From NCBI RefSeq assembly GCF_000003195.3, contig NC_012876.2, positions 57,654,407 through 57,718,406 on the forward strand: DNA of 64,000 nt. The letters are read 5' to 3'. Positions 1 to 9,499 of this stretch are shown here, piece by piece. Source of the DNA: Sorghum bicolor. Taxonomy: Eukaryota; Streptophyta; Magnoliopsida; Poales; Poaceae. The notes under the pieces were generated by a model. That model was not told where the DNA came from. It did not search any database and worked only from the letters and a program-made list of their open reading frames with translations. Position 1 is the stretch's first letter. Every line of letters begins with the position of its first letter. Made by a program: the position numbers and the translations under genes.

Positions 1-628
1 TCATGAGATCCGCCACTGGACCGTCGAACTCCGGGCGGTCGGTCCAGCTCATCCTCTTCTCAGGAATGTATCCCACGTCGCAGAACGTGGAGCTGCCCGG
101 TTCCTCCCTGATGTAGAACCACTTCCTGTACCATTCGGTCAAGGAAGTGTTCCATGGACAGTGCAGGTAGCGATTCTTCATCCCATCACGAAGGTTGAGG
201 TATACTCCACCTGCAACCTTGGAGCCTCCAACTGCTCCCTTCTTCCTCAAGCAGAAAAGATACCGAAAAAGATCGAAGTGCGGCTCTATGCCAACATAGG
301 CCTCGCACAGGTGGATAAAAGTGGAAATGAGGAGAATTGAGTTCGGGTGCAGATTGCAAATCCCGATCTCATAATACAAAAGAAGACCTTGAAGAAAAGG
401 ATGAACAGGAACACCAAAACCCCTCTTAATGAAATCTTCAAATACGACGATCTCACCGGCGTGGGGGTCGGGGTAGCTCTCCCCCTCCGGTGCCCTCCAG
501 CCGCCGAGCTCCGGGCTGTGCAGAAGCCCCATATCGACGAGGTCACCAAGAGATTTCGTGGTGCTGCGGGACTTTTTCCACTCCTTGGCCATCAGTTCGG
601 CCCTCTTCTTGGAGTCGCTCTTCGCCAT
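1..628 (-). CDS. Partial antisense extra ORF of a Gypsy-type retrotransposon (transposase_28-like, 'putative gypsy type transposon')
   Basis: An open frame of 209 codons begins at an ATG (626-628, complement) and runs off the left edge without a stop. Its N-terminus is lysine-rich (MAKSDSKKRAELMAKEWKKS). It then shows a run with the motifs FIKRGFGVPVHPFL and LHPNSILLISTF, followed by the conserved end HFDLFRYLF. That pattern resembles the plant domain long annotated as putative gypsy type transposon; the match is from memory, not a search. The neighbouring LTR is read on the plus strand, so this ORF is antisense to the element and lies just inside its 3' LTR. Extra antisense ORFs at this place are known in Tat-lineage Ty3/Gypsy elements such as Grande. 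Its function is unknown. It could also be read as a host gene fragment, but the LTR context argues against that. Confidence 0.7.
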   Translation of the reverse strand, partial: MAKSDSKKRAELMAKEWKKSRSTTKSLGDLVDMGLLHSPELGGWRAPEGESYPDPHAGEIVVFEDFIKRGFGVPVHPFLQGLLLYYEIGICNLHPNSILLISTFIHLCEAYVGIEPHFDLFRYLFCLRKKGAVGGSKVAGGVYLNLRDGMKNRYLHCPWNTSLTEWYRKWFYIREEPGSSTFCDVGYIPEKRMSWTDRPEFDGPVADLM

Positions 629-1035
629 TGGAGGTGCGAAAGTGGGCTTGAGTTAGGAAGATGCAGGTGGTTGAAGGAGGCGAGAGCGGAAGGCTTGAAG
701 GCAATGGCAGGGTAAGCAGTACAGGCGGAACTGTCAGGCTCTTATAACCCGTAACTCCACCTCTCCCACTTCCCGTATTCTCGGGAAGTGGGCGGGCCAT
801 GCGGCGGATGCGGCGTTTCGGTTTACAATGATTATAGACAATTAATGCGGCGGAGTTTTCGTACCAATTGATGGTTTCCTTTTCTCAAACCATGCAAAGG
901 GCGGCTGCACAGTTGCCAGGCGCAATTTTTCATGCATCCATCTGACACCCCGTCAGGAGGTCTCGTCACGTCAACTTTAACTGGAAAGATCTTTTCAAAA
1001 ACAAGAAGACACATATGCCAGAGAGTCAACAATCC

Positions 1036-1315
1036 AAGGACTGCACCGACCACCGAGCACTCGACGCTCGGGGACTGGTCGCCCAGTCTATCAGCTCGGA
1101 ACTTCAAGGACTGCACCGACCACCGAGTACTCGACGCTCGGGGACTGGTTGTCCAGTCTATCAGCTAGAAGCTTCAAGGACTGCACCGACCACCGAGTAC
1201 TCGACGCTCGGGGACTGGTCGTCCAGTCTATCAGCTCGAAGCTTTAAAGCCTGCACCGACCACCGAGCACTCGATGCTCGGGGACTGGTCGTACAGTACA
1301 GCAACACAGAATTCT
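1036..1315 (+). repeat. Four tandem 70-bp repeats inside the LTR
   Basis: Units start at 1036, 1106, 1176 and 1246, exactly 70 bp apart. Each opens with AAGGACTGCACCGACCACCG (the last with AAAGCC) and contains GCTCGGGGACTGGTC. A fifth decayed unit begins at 1316. The ends of the units differ more than their starts. They lie upstream of the TATA box, the usual place for LTR enhancer-type repeats; a regulatory role is inference. Confidence 0.9.
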
Positions 1316-2085
1316 AAGGAGCGCACTTGGTGCTTGGGGACTGGTCGATTGGTCTATTCAATTGTAGACGGACTGGTAAATTCAATTTTTTAGACCTTGC
1401 TACAAGGCTCATACTTCGCCTTCCTGCAAGCTCGGGGACTACATCGGTACGATGCATCTGGCGATGCATCTCAGTTTCAGAATTTCTTTGAGGACTTTTA
1501 TTTTGACCCTGGCACCACGTGCCTACGTCACCTACTACCAGGCTCGGGGACTAAGTGGGCACACTTCACCTTGCGGTGAATATGCTTGCTTTTTTGATGT
1601 TTATACCTTTCAAAAAAGTAAAATGGGCACACTTCACCAGGAAAGAAATCTTTTTCAATTTAGAGCACCATGCATTCTTCAAACAACCTGCTTCTTCGAT
1701 GTCAATGTTGATCAACTGTTTTTTTTGAGTTGGTCAAAATACTGTTGCAACTGTTTGGGCGACTTTCCCACTTATTGAAGACGTCAAGTCTCACTGATCG
1801 AAGAAACTCAAGACGGCGTGTTACATCACAATACATGGTGCTCGGGGACTAGCTGTGGGGGTATAAACCCCTATACCCTTACGGCTAGACTTCCGCCAGG
1901 AGGCTTGGCCTATTACGAGACGAGTTCAAGGCTTGATCCGACAGCCTGGAGTTTCGCGCAAGGAAGCAATATGTGGAGATCAAGCAGGATTCTAGTCGGT
2001 TAGAATAGGAATTGATATCAAACTATCTATGACAATTGTAACCGACTAGGATTAGTTTCCAGATCTGTAACCCTGCCCTTCAGAC

Positions 2086-2093
2086 TATATAAG
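2086..2093 (+). promoter_or_regulatory. TATA box of the Gypsy LTR
   Basis: TATATAAG followed by GAGAGGCAGGGG, about 220 bp before the presumed LTR end. This is the expected U3/R position and fixes the LTR as plus-strand. Confidence 0.6.
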
Positions 2094-2313
2094 GAGAGGC
2101 AGGGGACCCCCCTAGGATATACGATTCTCTCAACACAATCCAATAAAACCAGACGCAGGACGTAGGTATTACGCCAACTCGGCGGCCGAACCTGGATAAA
2201 AAGCTTGTCCGTGTCTTGCGTCACCATCGAGTTCGTAGTTTGCGCACCGTCTACCGATAAACTACTACCGTGGGTATACCCTAAGGTAGACTGCCGACCA
2301 GCTTTCGTCGACA

Positions 2314-3257
2314 GGAGGTGGACAACTTAAGATAACTATCTCTAAAATAGACTATTTTTTGGAGTCGGTTGTGTTAAACTGACCACCGCCGTTAATCATT
2401 AACCGAAGCGGCCGCTCGGGGGCTGGCCTGCCACAGAAAAATGGTGGCGAGCAAAATGTATGCCTGCCTCCATTCAAAATATGGCAACACAACTTGTGTC
2501 AGATTCAAATTACTCCATTGCGATTTTCTAGAACCACGAAATCCTTCGTACAACTCTACGACCAACAAGTTATTGGGCTACTTTTTTAGCAGAACTGGGC
2601 TACATGTCTTACGCCAACTGATTTTTTTAAATGTATGCCAACTGGATGGACTAATAGAGATAGGACGGGCGTGGCATGTTCTCGCATGTCACAAACCCAC
2701 GATACCTCGGGAAACCTGTGTATGGGTCGTCCCCGTCTGTTGAGGGACGAACCTTATCCGGGTTTGTATGGGTTGTCCCCGTCTATTGAGCGACAAATTT
2801 CTATCGGGGTAACTCTTCTGTTCTCGTTTTAAAATCCACTCAAAAAAGTTCTCGTTTTAGAAATTTCTTTGTAACTTTTTCCACAGAATAGCAAAAAAAA
2901 GTTTTACGTGATGAGACAAATAAAACTAGACTCCACTTACATATATTTCAAAGAATTTATTCTAGCAGCAATCTACATGTACTAACTTATAGCATATAAC
3001 TTATGTACAAAAATTTATGAAGTACGACTTATATACAAAAGTTATAAACACAAAAGGGACAAACTACCTTATAACTTATACCAAAACTTGAAAATCGCAA
3101 AATTATTAAACACAGAATAAACGAACTAACTTAATTATAACTTAAATCAAAACTTGAAAACACAAAATTTATTAAACACAACTTACGTACAAAAGTTATC
3201 AAGCACAACTTGTATACATAATTTATCTATACAACTTGCCAAACAACTCACTACTTA
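2314..3257. other. Gene-free AT-rich sequence left of the first Helitron
   Basis: No coding sequence is supported. At 2718-2795 a segment containing GTATGGGT-GTCCCCGTCT-TTGAG occurs twice in imperfect copies. From about 2900 the DNA is very AT-rich and made of diverged copies of a motif like ACAACTTATGTACAAAAGTT. The same motif resumes at 6910 on the other side of the Helitron, which shows that the Helitron interrupted a single older AT-rich repeat region. Confidence 0.5.
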
Positions 3258-3269
3258 CTAGTATAATGC

Positions 3270-3286
3270 CCGTGCTAACGCTACGG
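3270..3286 (-). terminator. Helitron A 3'-terminal hairpin
   Basis: The complement reads CCGTAGCGTTAGCACGG. It forms a four-pair outer stem and two inner GC pairs around a GTTA loop, with one bulged A. It lies 8 nt before the CTAG end. This is the Helitron rolling-circle termination signal, not a transcription terminator. Confidence 0.8.
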
Positions 3287-3599
3287 TTTTATCTCGAGGA
3301 TATACATGAAAACAACCAATAATTTTGTTTCCATAATTTAACTTTTACATAATTATATTTGAGCATACAATCTGAAAACACTTTTGCATAAGTCCTTAAC
3401 CATCTAAGTTACATTTTGTCTAAGTCCTTAATCATGACTTGGAGATCTTTAGAGAAGTTGTCAAAACATTCATTTAAACGGCTCTTCAAAATGTCTACCA
3501 AGAATTGCATCCCTCAGTGTAGTTGATAGCTGTGCATGGCAAATAGTAAGCTAAATACTTTTGATCTGTGCCAATCATACAATGTATGAACTATAGTTG

Positions 3600-6110
3600 A
3601 AGTATATATATACTTACATTGTTGTTCGGTGCATCCCATGACTTCATAAAATTATACACAAGGAAGCCTCCCAATCTCCAGGAGAAGAGTATTAGTTTTT
3701 TTATTGTATATAAATTAAATGTCTATTTTGTGGTAATAAAGATGAAACATATTGTAAGAGATTAGCAGTCTTTATTTATTGAAACTTTTGTAACACATGT
3801 AGGAAATGCTCGCTTCCAGTCATAAATATTGTCGTTCCACTTAGAATTTGTTAGTTTCATGGCGAGATGGAATCTTTGAGCAATAATGTGAAATGTTGAT
3901 ATATATGACATGCTCTGATCATAATCCTTCAAACATACTTCATTTTGAAGGATCTATATTGTGCACAGTTTTTTGTGCATGTTCATTATGAATAAAGTAT
4001 ATAGTCATGGATAATATGGTAGTAGAATCTAAAAATATACATACAAACAATAAGTGATAAATAAAACATAATGAGTTTATAAAGGACTACACTGAACATA
4101 TCTTACATTGCTACAATCTTTTAATTTTGTAATCCATATTAGGCCAGCACTGAAGTACTTTTGTGAGTTTCTTGTTGTCTAGCTTGTCACAACATCACAG
4201 ATCTCGTCCAAATTGAGTTATGGACTTTCTAGTTTGCAAAATTTATAATTTTTTTATTAATTATACAATTATATATATTATAGTAGATATTTATGAATTA
4301 TACAATTAAGACTTAGGTGAACTTACAGCAAACTGAAGGTCCATGAAGTGGTATTTGTTTCTCCAACAACAAGGATGCGTTTGATGCAGCCATCCTTGCA
4401 GCTATGTTGAAACAATCATGCATGATCGAACTCTCTATTGTCATATAAAATATCTCTAATTTTTCTAGGACTTAAAGAAATTGTGTATGGTTGTGTGCTT
4501 CGGATCCATTCTTTACTAAAAAACAATGACAAGGAATAATTTACTTATTGTAGCAATTCAATCACGAATATTGGAAAAAAATAAATTAGAACAAAACAAT
4601 TCTATTTAGAATGACTTACTCTGAAGCTTCAGCATCGGCGATCATATGGATACTTGTTTGTCCATGTTATTGTACCCGACGGTAAATTAGATATGTTGTC
4701 CATATCATTGAGCATTATGACACCATCATTCAGATTTTGGCCGGTCTCATTATCTTGCACATCATCTTGTAACCCTCTCGCCATGTTTAATGGGGAGTTA
4801 TACAAGATTGCAGGTAGTTTGAACCTAAAGTTACTTATATCATCCTGAAAATATGAGCAAGCCTTGATATATTAAACAAGCCTAGAAAAATTCATATATT
4901 TAAAAATATATTCCTATGAAATTACCTAGGTCACGTGGTCAGATAAAGAAGCTCAAGTCCAATATTCTAGAAAATTAATCATCCATAAACCACAACTTAC
5001 ACTGTGTAATATTGAAAAATTAAAATCTGGGTGATATAGATAATGTTAGCGTCAAAAGCAAGTTACGTGAAAAGTTAGATGTTTCTTTACCCATCTGTCT
5101 GCACTCTTTTCATGATCTTATGTTTTTTTGGCCAAGATGATACTTCGATACCCTTTACCCACTTGTTTTGGTTCAGCTGTTTATGCTTTGCTGCATATTT
5201 TATTAGTCTTTCCATTCCTATCAACTGCTATGACCGAAACACCAAGATTTAGAAAGCGGTATTAATATTTTTTTTAAAAAAATATTATGTATTTGTGTAT
5301 ATATCAATCATTAAGCCATACCGCGTAGTCGAGATCTTGCCATTCCGACATAATTTCTCCAAAAGAATCCAAAATATGTATCTGTCCTTCTAAAGCATTG
5401 ACAACCGCTAGGTACCAGTGATACTTGTCAATATTAATCGGAAGAAACACCTGTAATAATTTGAGTTTTTTTTTCTAAATTCTTTCCATATGTTTCAATC
5501 AACAAAAAAATATCATATGGACATCACTCTAAGCATGTTGAACACTACTTTTAAATTCAATTACACGAGCATCTTCTTGTGTACACTCATAATTTACGAA
5601 TAAAATATTTATTCATATTAACATTAATTAATTCCCAAGTATAAAAAAATCTAATTGAGGACGTCTCACCGTGTGGCAGGACATTGGCATTGTTTGTCTT
5701 CTTAGGTTTATTATATTGAGGGATTGCCTTAATCTCCTTGTCAGCACGGTTAATATCTTTGGTTGTCTTTTTCTATATCAACTCTCATCAATACGATGTC
5801 TTGGATATGCACTTTGTCTTCATCCATAATATTGATCTGCATATGTAATATTATAGAATATCAGTGACGACCCATATATATAGATATTCATTTGTGAGGA
5901 TATGTGAGTTCATCGAGAGATTGTTACATACAATATCTTCGTGAGAACGCTTCCGCTTCCTGCTGCTCTCGTCTGTTGGCATTTTTTCTTCACTCGTTGT
6001 ATCCACTTTTTGGTCAGAGGCTGATAGCATTTCCTCCTCGACAATTATCTGAGCATTTCTAACAGGTACAATTGTTTTCTCAGTTTCTATATATGTTTTC
6101 TTTTCTTCTG
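3600..6110 (-). pseudogene. Ulp1/C48-like cysteine protease gene carried by Helitron A, decayed
   Basis: On the minus strand an acidic/basic N-terminal exon near 6110-5930 ends in a nuclear-localisation-like SSRKRKRSHED. The protease core exon near 5452-5320 contains VFLPINI, HWYLAVVN (catalytic His) and IHILDSF (catalytic Asp). A following exon at about 5225-5095 leads to SCGLWMIN near 5000 with the catalytic Cys. Further exons near 4850-4640 and 4490-4330 match element B. A second protease-like module lies at about 4010-3620 and ends RLGGFLVYNF, where the Cys-Gly position is lost. In-frame stops occur after SCGLWMIN, near 5755 and in the second module, so this copy looks dead. Known members of this family cleave SUMO or similar modifiers; activity here is not expected. 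Confidence 0.6.
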
Positions 6111-6399
6111 TATTCAGATAAGCAAAGCAAAAATATTAAATATTTGTGGAGACCAAATTTATGTATATGCGATGATGGTAAACAACCAAATATAGCTTAT
6201 TGACTAAAAATAGTAATCTAACTTAGCTGAAAAAAAAACATAGCTGTGCATGTACGTAGAGGTTACCTTTTTCTTCTGGTACTATCTCATGTGACGTTGT
6301 ATTGGAGTAACAACTGCCTCTTGCACCTCGGTGTTTTTTTGGTCGTTGATGATGCTTCGGATGATCGGCCTTTAGATCGGCGCAACAGATGCAGCTTGG

Positions 6400-6560
6400 T
6401 CGCGATGGCCGCGGAGGATCGACGATGAACGCATTGGCAGCCTAGCAGATCTCCAATCGGCAGAAGGACGCAGCTGGCCGCGATGGCCGTGGAGGATCGC
6501 GCGATGGCCGCGGAGGATCAACGATGGACGCGGCGGCCGCCCAGCAGGTCTCTAATGTCG
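6400..6560. repeat. GC-rich short repeats near the 5' end of Helitron A
   Basis: GATGGCCGCGGAGGATC-type units recur three to four times beside CAGCAGGTCTC motifs. The stretch stands out from the AT-rich remainder and occupies the same position as the GC-rich leader of element B. It may be the 5' leader of the carried gene or a captured fragment. Confidence 0.5.
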
Positions 6561-6905
6561 GCAGCCCAGCAGGTTACGTCAAAAGCCTAGAACGTCTCCA
6601 ACGAAGATTTTTATTTTTTATTTTTTATTTTGGGTTCGTTGCTGATTCGATCGTGCGTGGTCTCGCGGCTTCCTTCGTGTCGGTCTCTAGCGAGTCTTGA
6701 GATGGATGGTACGGGGTGAGAAAGCTGGCTTCCCACATCCAATCGTGGCCCTTGATTTTAATGATAGTGTTTTATTAGCCTTTGATTTTAATAGAGATGA
6801 ATTTTTGTGTGCATTACTCTGGGTACACAATGGTTGAGGACTCTCAGCAGGGGACGTTTTATTGGGTGGACCAAGTATAATTTAAGTATTCCATTATAGT
6901 AGAGA

Positions 6906-7567
6906 TAGCAAAACTTGAAAAAACAAAAGTTATTAAACACAACTTATGTACACAAGTTATTGTGTAAATAATAATTTATTCTATATAACTTGTAAAAAGT
7001 AAAAAAATAAAAGAAAGATAAAAATATTTAAAAATAAAAAGGCTAAAATCACATAAAAAAAGACTAAATAAAGATAATAAAAAATAAAAATAAAGAAATA
7101 ACTGCCATGCTTCAACCCAATCGTGCGGTCACAATCGGTTGCAGGCCTCAACACCGAGATTCAACGCGCCTCAAAGTCACCTACGATCAATCACTGAAAG
7201 GAAATGAAGAACCCAACCGTTGTCGCTCGATCTCTGGCCTCCTCCTCCTCCTACTACTACTACCGGATCTGGCGGACCAAGCAAGAACGACGGAAAGAGC
7301 ACCCAGGACCGAGACACAGACGTGGTTGAGGATCCACCCGTGGATCAGCGACCTACGAGGCCGCCTGCATCCACGCCGGTTAGTTCCTAGATCAGTTCTT
7401 CTCTCCGTGAAAGCGGTGGATGGATTTAATAGAGTTAGTTCACCGTGGTGGAAAGCATTAATAATTTACAATCGATGGATTTTAGTTTGTTAGTTCATCA
7501 TGGTGGAAACCATTAATAATTTGCCGTTCCATATTCTTGGCTGCAGGTGCAGCTGGCTCTGCGATTA
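6906..7567. other. Gene-free sequence between Helitrons, with a short GC-richer ORF
   Basis: AT-rich DNA to 7100 is followed by a 128-codon plus-strand ORF (7107-7493) with a CTC/CTA triplet run and no recognisable domain. A segment beginning GTTAGTTCA, with GTGGTGGAAA and ATTAATAATTT, is repeated with a period of 55 bp (7434 and 7489). I do not support a gene here. Confidence 0.4.
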
Positions 7568-7784
7568 GGGGGTGTTTGGTTTCCTCGATAAAGTTTAACG
7601 TCTGTCACATCGAATGTTTAGACACATACATAAATTACTAAATGTAGACTATTTACAAAACTAAAAACACAGCTAGAGAGCAATTTGTGAGATGAATCTT
7701 TAGCCTATGATTGGACAATAATTTTCAATTAAGACAAAATGCTACCGTACCTATTAAACTTTAACACCCCAACCAAACACGTGC
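7568..7784. mobile_element. Diverged MITE with GGGTGTTTGGTT ends
   Basis: The left end GGGGGTGTTTGGTT and right end AACCAAACACGTGC are inverted. The interior carries the core shared by several MITEs in this window: GATGAATCTTTAGCCT, ATGATTGGACAATAATTT and ATGCTACCGTAC. Confidence 0.65.
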
Positions 7785-7844
7785 AATAAATTAAAAAAGT
7801 AGGGAACACATATTGGCCACAATATGCACAAAACATCTATTTCA

Positions 7845-8240
7845 TCGCGACTCATGAAACTTTGGTTCAGTAAGTCATTCTAAAGAAAATTATTTTGTTA
7901 TAATTTGGACATTTCAGCCGTCCGTTCTAGAATTTCTATAGAAAGTAGTTTGTTCCTTAACCTTGTTTTATAGAAATAGTGGGTACGAAGTACACGGCCG
8001 TACCTAATTTCTTTGAATCTTAGCAAGATTAAAAATATTTTAAATGAGGATCTAGAGATGGATCATGAGTGCTTAAATATGGCTATTCGGATGGTTGCGT
8101 GCAACCAACACATGGTGCTGAAGAAACAAAATACCACTTCATGGACCTCAAGTTTCCCGTAAGTTGATATATAAATTTATATTTATCAAAGACTTATAAT
8201 AATTGTATAATTAATTTTTTTGCACAATCGTTAAAAAATA
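7845..8240 (+). pseudogene. Third fragment of the Helitron-borne protease gene, opposite orientation
   Basis: The plus strand reads an exon with PYLISLNLSKIKNILNED-like sequence, then MDHECLNMAIRM and HFMDLKFP, then GTAAGTTGATAT as donor. The same exon and flanking intron sequence occur in Helitron B at 10,234-10,540 on the minus strand. The fragment begins inside an intron and ends inside the next, with no Helitron termini next to it, so it is a broken copy. Confidence 0.65.
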
Positions 8241-9029
8241 ACTGGGTTTGGATGGGATCCACGATGTTTAAATAATTATTGTCCAAATAATTTTGTCTGT
8301 TTAAATAACTATTGTCCAAATAATAGCTAAACAACAAATGATTGATTATTTAGGGTTTAGCATATAGGATAATACTAACTTTATATGCATGTCAGTATTT
8401 TCTGGTAATGTTTTTTCAATTCCACCTTAAATAGGCTTATAGAATAATCCCATGGGGTTGAATTATCGATTTGCGAAGTATATGCATGTGCATTCAGCTT
8501 GCTAACTCCAAAAAGGTGCCTTAGGAGGGTTTGGCAACACTAAATTATGAGAAAAAAATAAACATGCCGTGCTTCCGTATTGCTTCAGTTTGCGTGGAAG
8601 AAACTGATGATTATGCAAAGGTAACCATCGGCAAAGTAGTACTAAAACCCTCAAAATTGGTCGTCGATGCGTAGCTCTTATGTCCCTGGAAAAAACAAAC
8701 ACGATCCCATATAAAAGATTGATTAGCAACCGAGAAAGTCAATGATTATAGAAGAGGTAATGCTAGCTTCGTAAATACAAGACTTGCTGCTAGCATCACA
8801 TGATAATTTAAATGTAGAAAAGCGGCTTAACATGGACATATATAATAATGCTGGGGTTACCCCTCATCTATATTGTATATTGAATATTAGCTTTGTTTGT
8901 TCATCCTTGTTAATCAAGTACTAAAATTGAAGTTTGCATAAGTTATGGTTAAATCATTTGAGTGAATTGCAAATACTATCTTTTGGCTTTTACCATGGCG
9001 TTAGCATGGGTATACTACTAGTACCTAAA
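8241..9029. other. Gene-free spacer
   Basis: Moderately AT-rich DNA. TTTAAATAA-TATTGTCCAAATAAT occurs twice near 8270-8330. A short open frame on the minus strand at 8502-8729 shows no domain. I see nothing else. Confidence 0.4.
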
Positions 9030-9041
9030 CTAGTATAGTAC

Positions 9042-9058
9042 CCGTGCTAACGCTACGG
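9042..9058 (-). terminator. Helitron B 3'-terminal hairpin (outer, apparently used)
   Basis: Same 17-nt hairpin and 8-nt spacer to CTAG as in element A. It is the rolling-circle termination signal and defines the outer 3' end. Confidence 0.8.
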
Positions 9059-9204
9059 TTTTATCTCGGAGATGTATATAAAAACATTCAATGATTTTAT
9101 TTTATAGTTTAATTTTTACACAATTATATTTGAGCATGTATACCATCTGGAAACACTTTTGCATAAAGAATAAAAAGTAATCTAAGTCATCAACCATATA
9201 ATGT

Positions 9205-9221
9205 CCGTGCTAACGCTACGG
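9205..9221 (-). terminator. Second, internal copy of the Helitron 3' hairpin
   Basis: The same 17-nt hairpin sequence recurs 163 bp inside element B. Where CTAG should lie (9193-9196) the plus strand reads ACCA, so this end is probably inactive. The sequence after each hairpin aligns to the same subterminal part of element A, so the 3' end is duplicated. Confidence 0.75.
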
Positions 9222-9499
9222 CTTAATTTTGGGATGCTTCTAAAAACAAAAATTATAGTTTGGAAATATTTTTTCACGCACTACTGTTATTATTTGTCGT
9301 GTTATGAGCATCTATGTTATATTTTGTCTAACTCTTTAATCATGTATTGGACATCTTCAGGGATGTTGTCGAAACATTCGTTTGCTTTGCTCGCCAAAAT
9401 GTCCGCCAAAAATTCCATCCTCAGCGAAGTTGAGTGTTGTGCATGGCAAATGATAATTAGTTATTATTATTTTTGTAGTGTAAGATATGTACTGTTATA

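Larger units (their letters stand above)
870..2313 (+). mobile_element. LTR of a Ty3/Gypsy-type element, probably the 3' LTR (start uncertain)
   Basis: The stretch has LTR character on the plus strand. It holds tandem repeats with the motif GCTCGGGGACTGGTC, a TATATAAG box near 2086, a CAATAAAA polyadenylation-like signal near 2140, and a U5-like tail ending GTCGACA at 2313. No primer-binding site follows 2313, so the internal part of the element should lie to the left, making this the 3' LTR. No clean polypurine tract or TG start could be fixed; 870 is a guess at a TG boundary. A further GCTCGGGGGCTGG motif near 2414 leaves open an end near 2434. Confidence 0.5.
3258..6905 (-). mobile_element. 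Non-autonomous Helitron (element A)
   Basis: Read on the minus strand, the element starts TCTCTACTATAAT at 6905, the usual grass Helitron 5' end. It finishes with a GC hairpin (CCGTAGC-GTTA-GCACGG with one bulged A, 3270-3286), an 8-nt spacer and CTAG (3258-3261). The flanking bases are A (complement of 6906) and T (complement of 3257), the expected AT insertion site with no target duplication. The 3,648-bp body contains no Rep or helicase coding sequence. It carries a decayed Ulp1-like protease gene shared with element B. Confidence 0.85.

Noticed and set aside
7107..7493. Plus-strand ORF of 128 codons
   Set aside because: Low-complexity Leu run from a CTC/CTA repeat, no domain, and no splice or family context.
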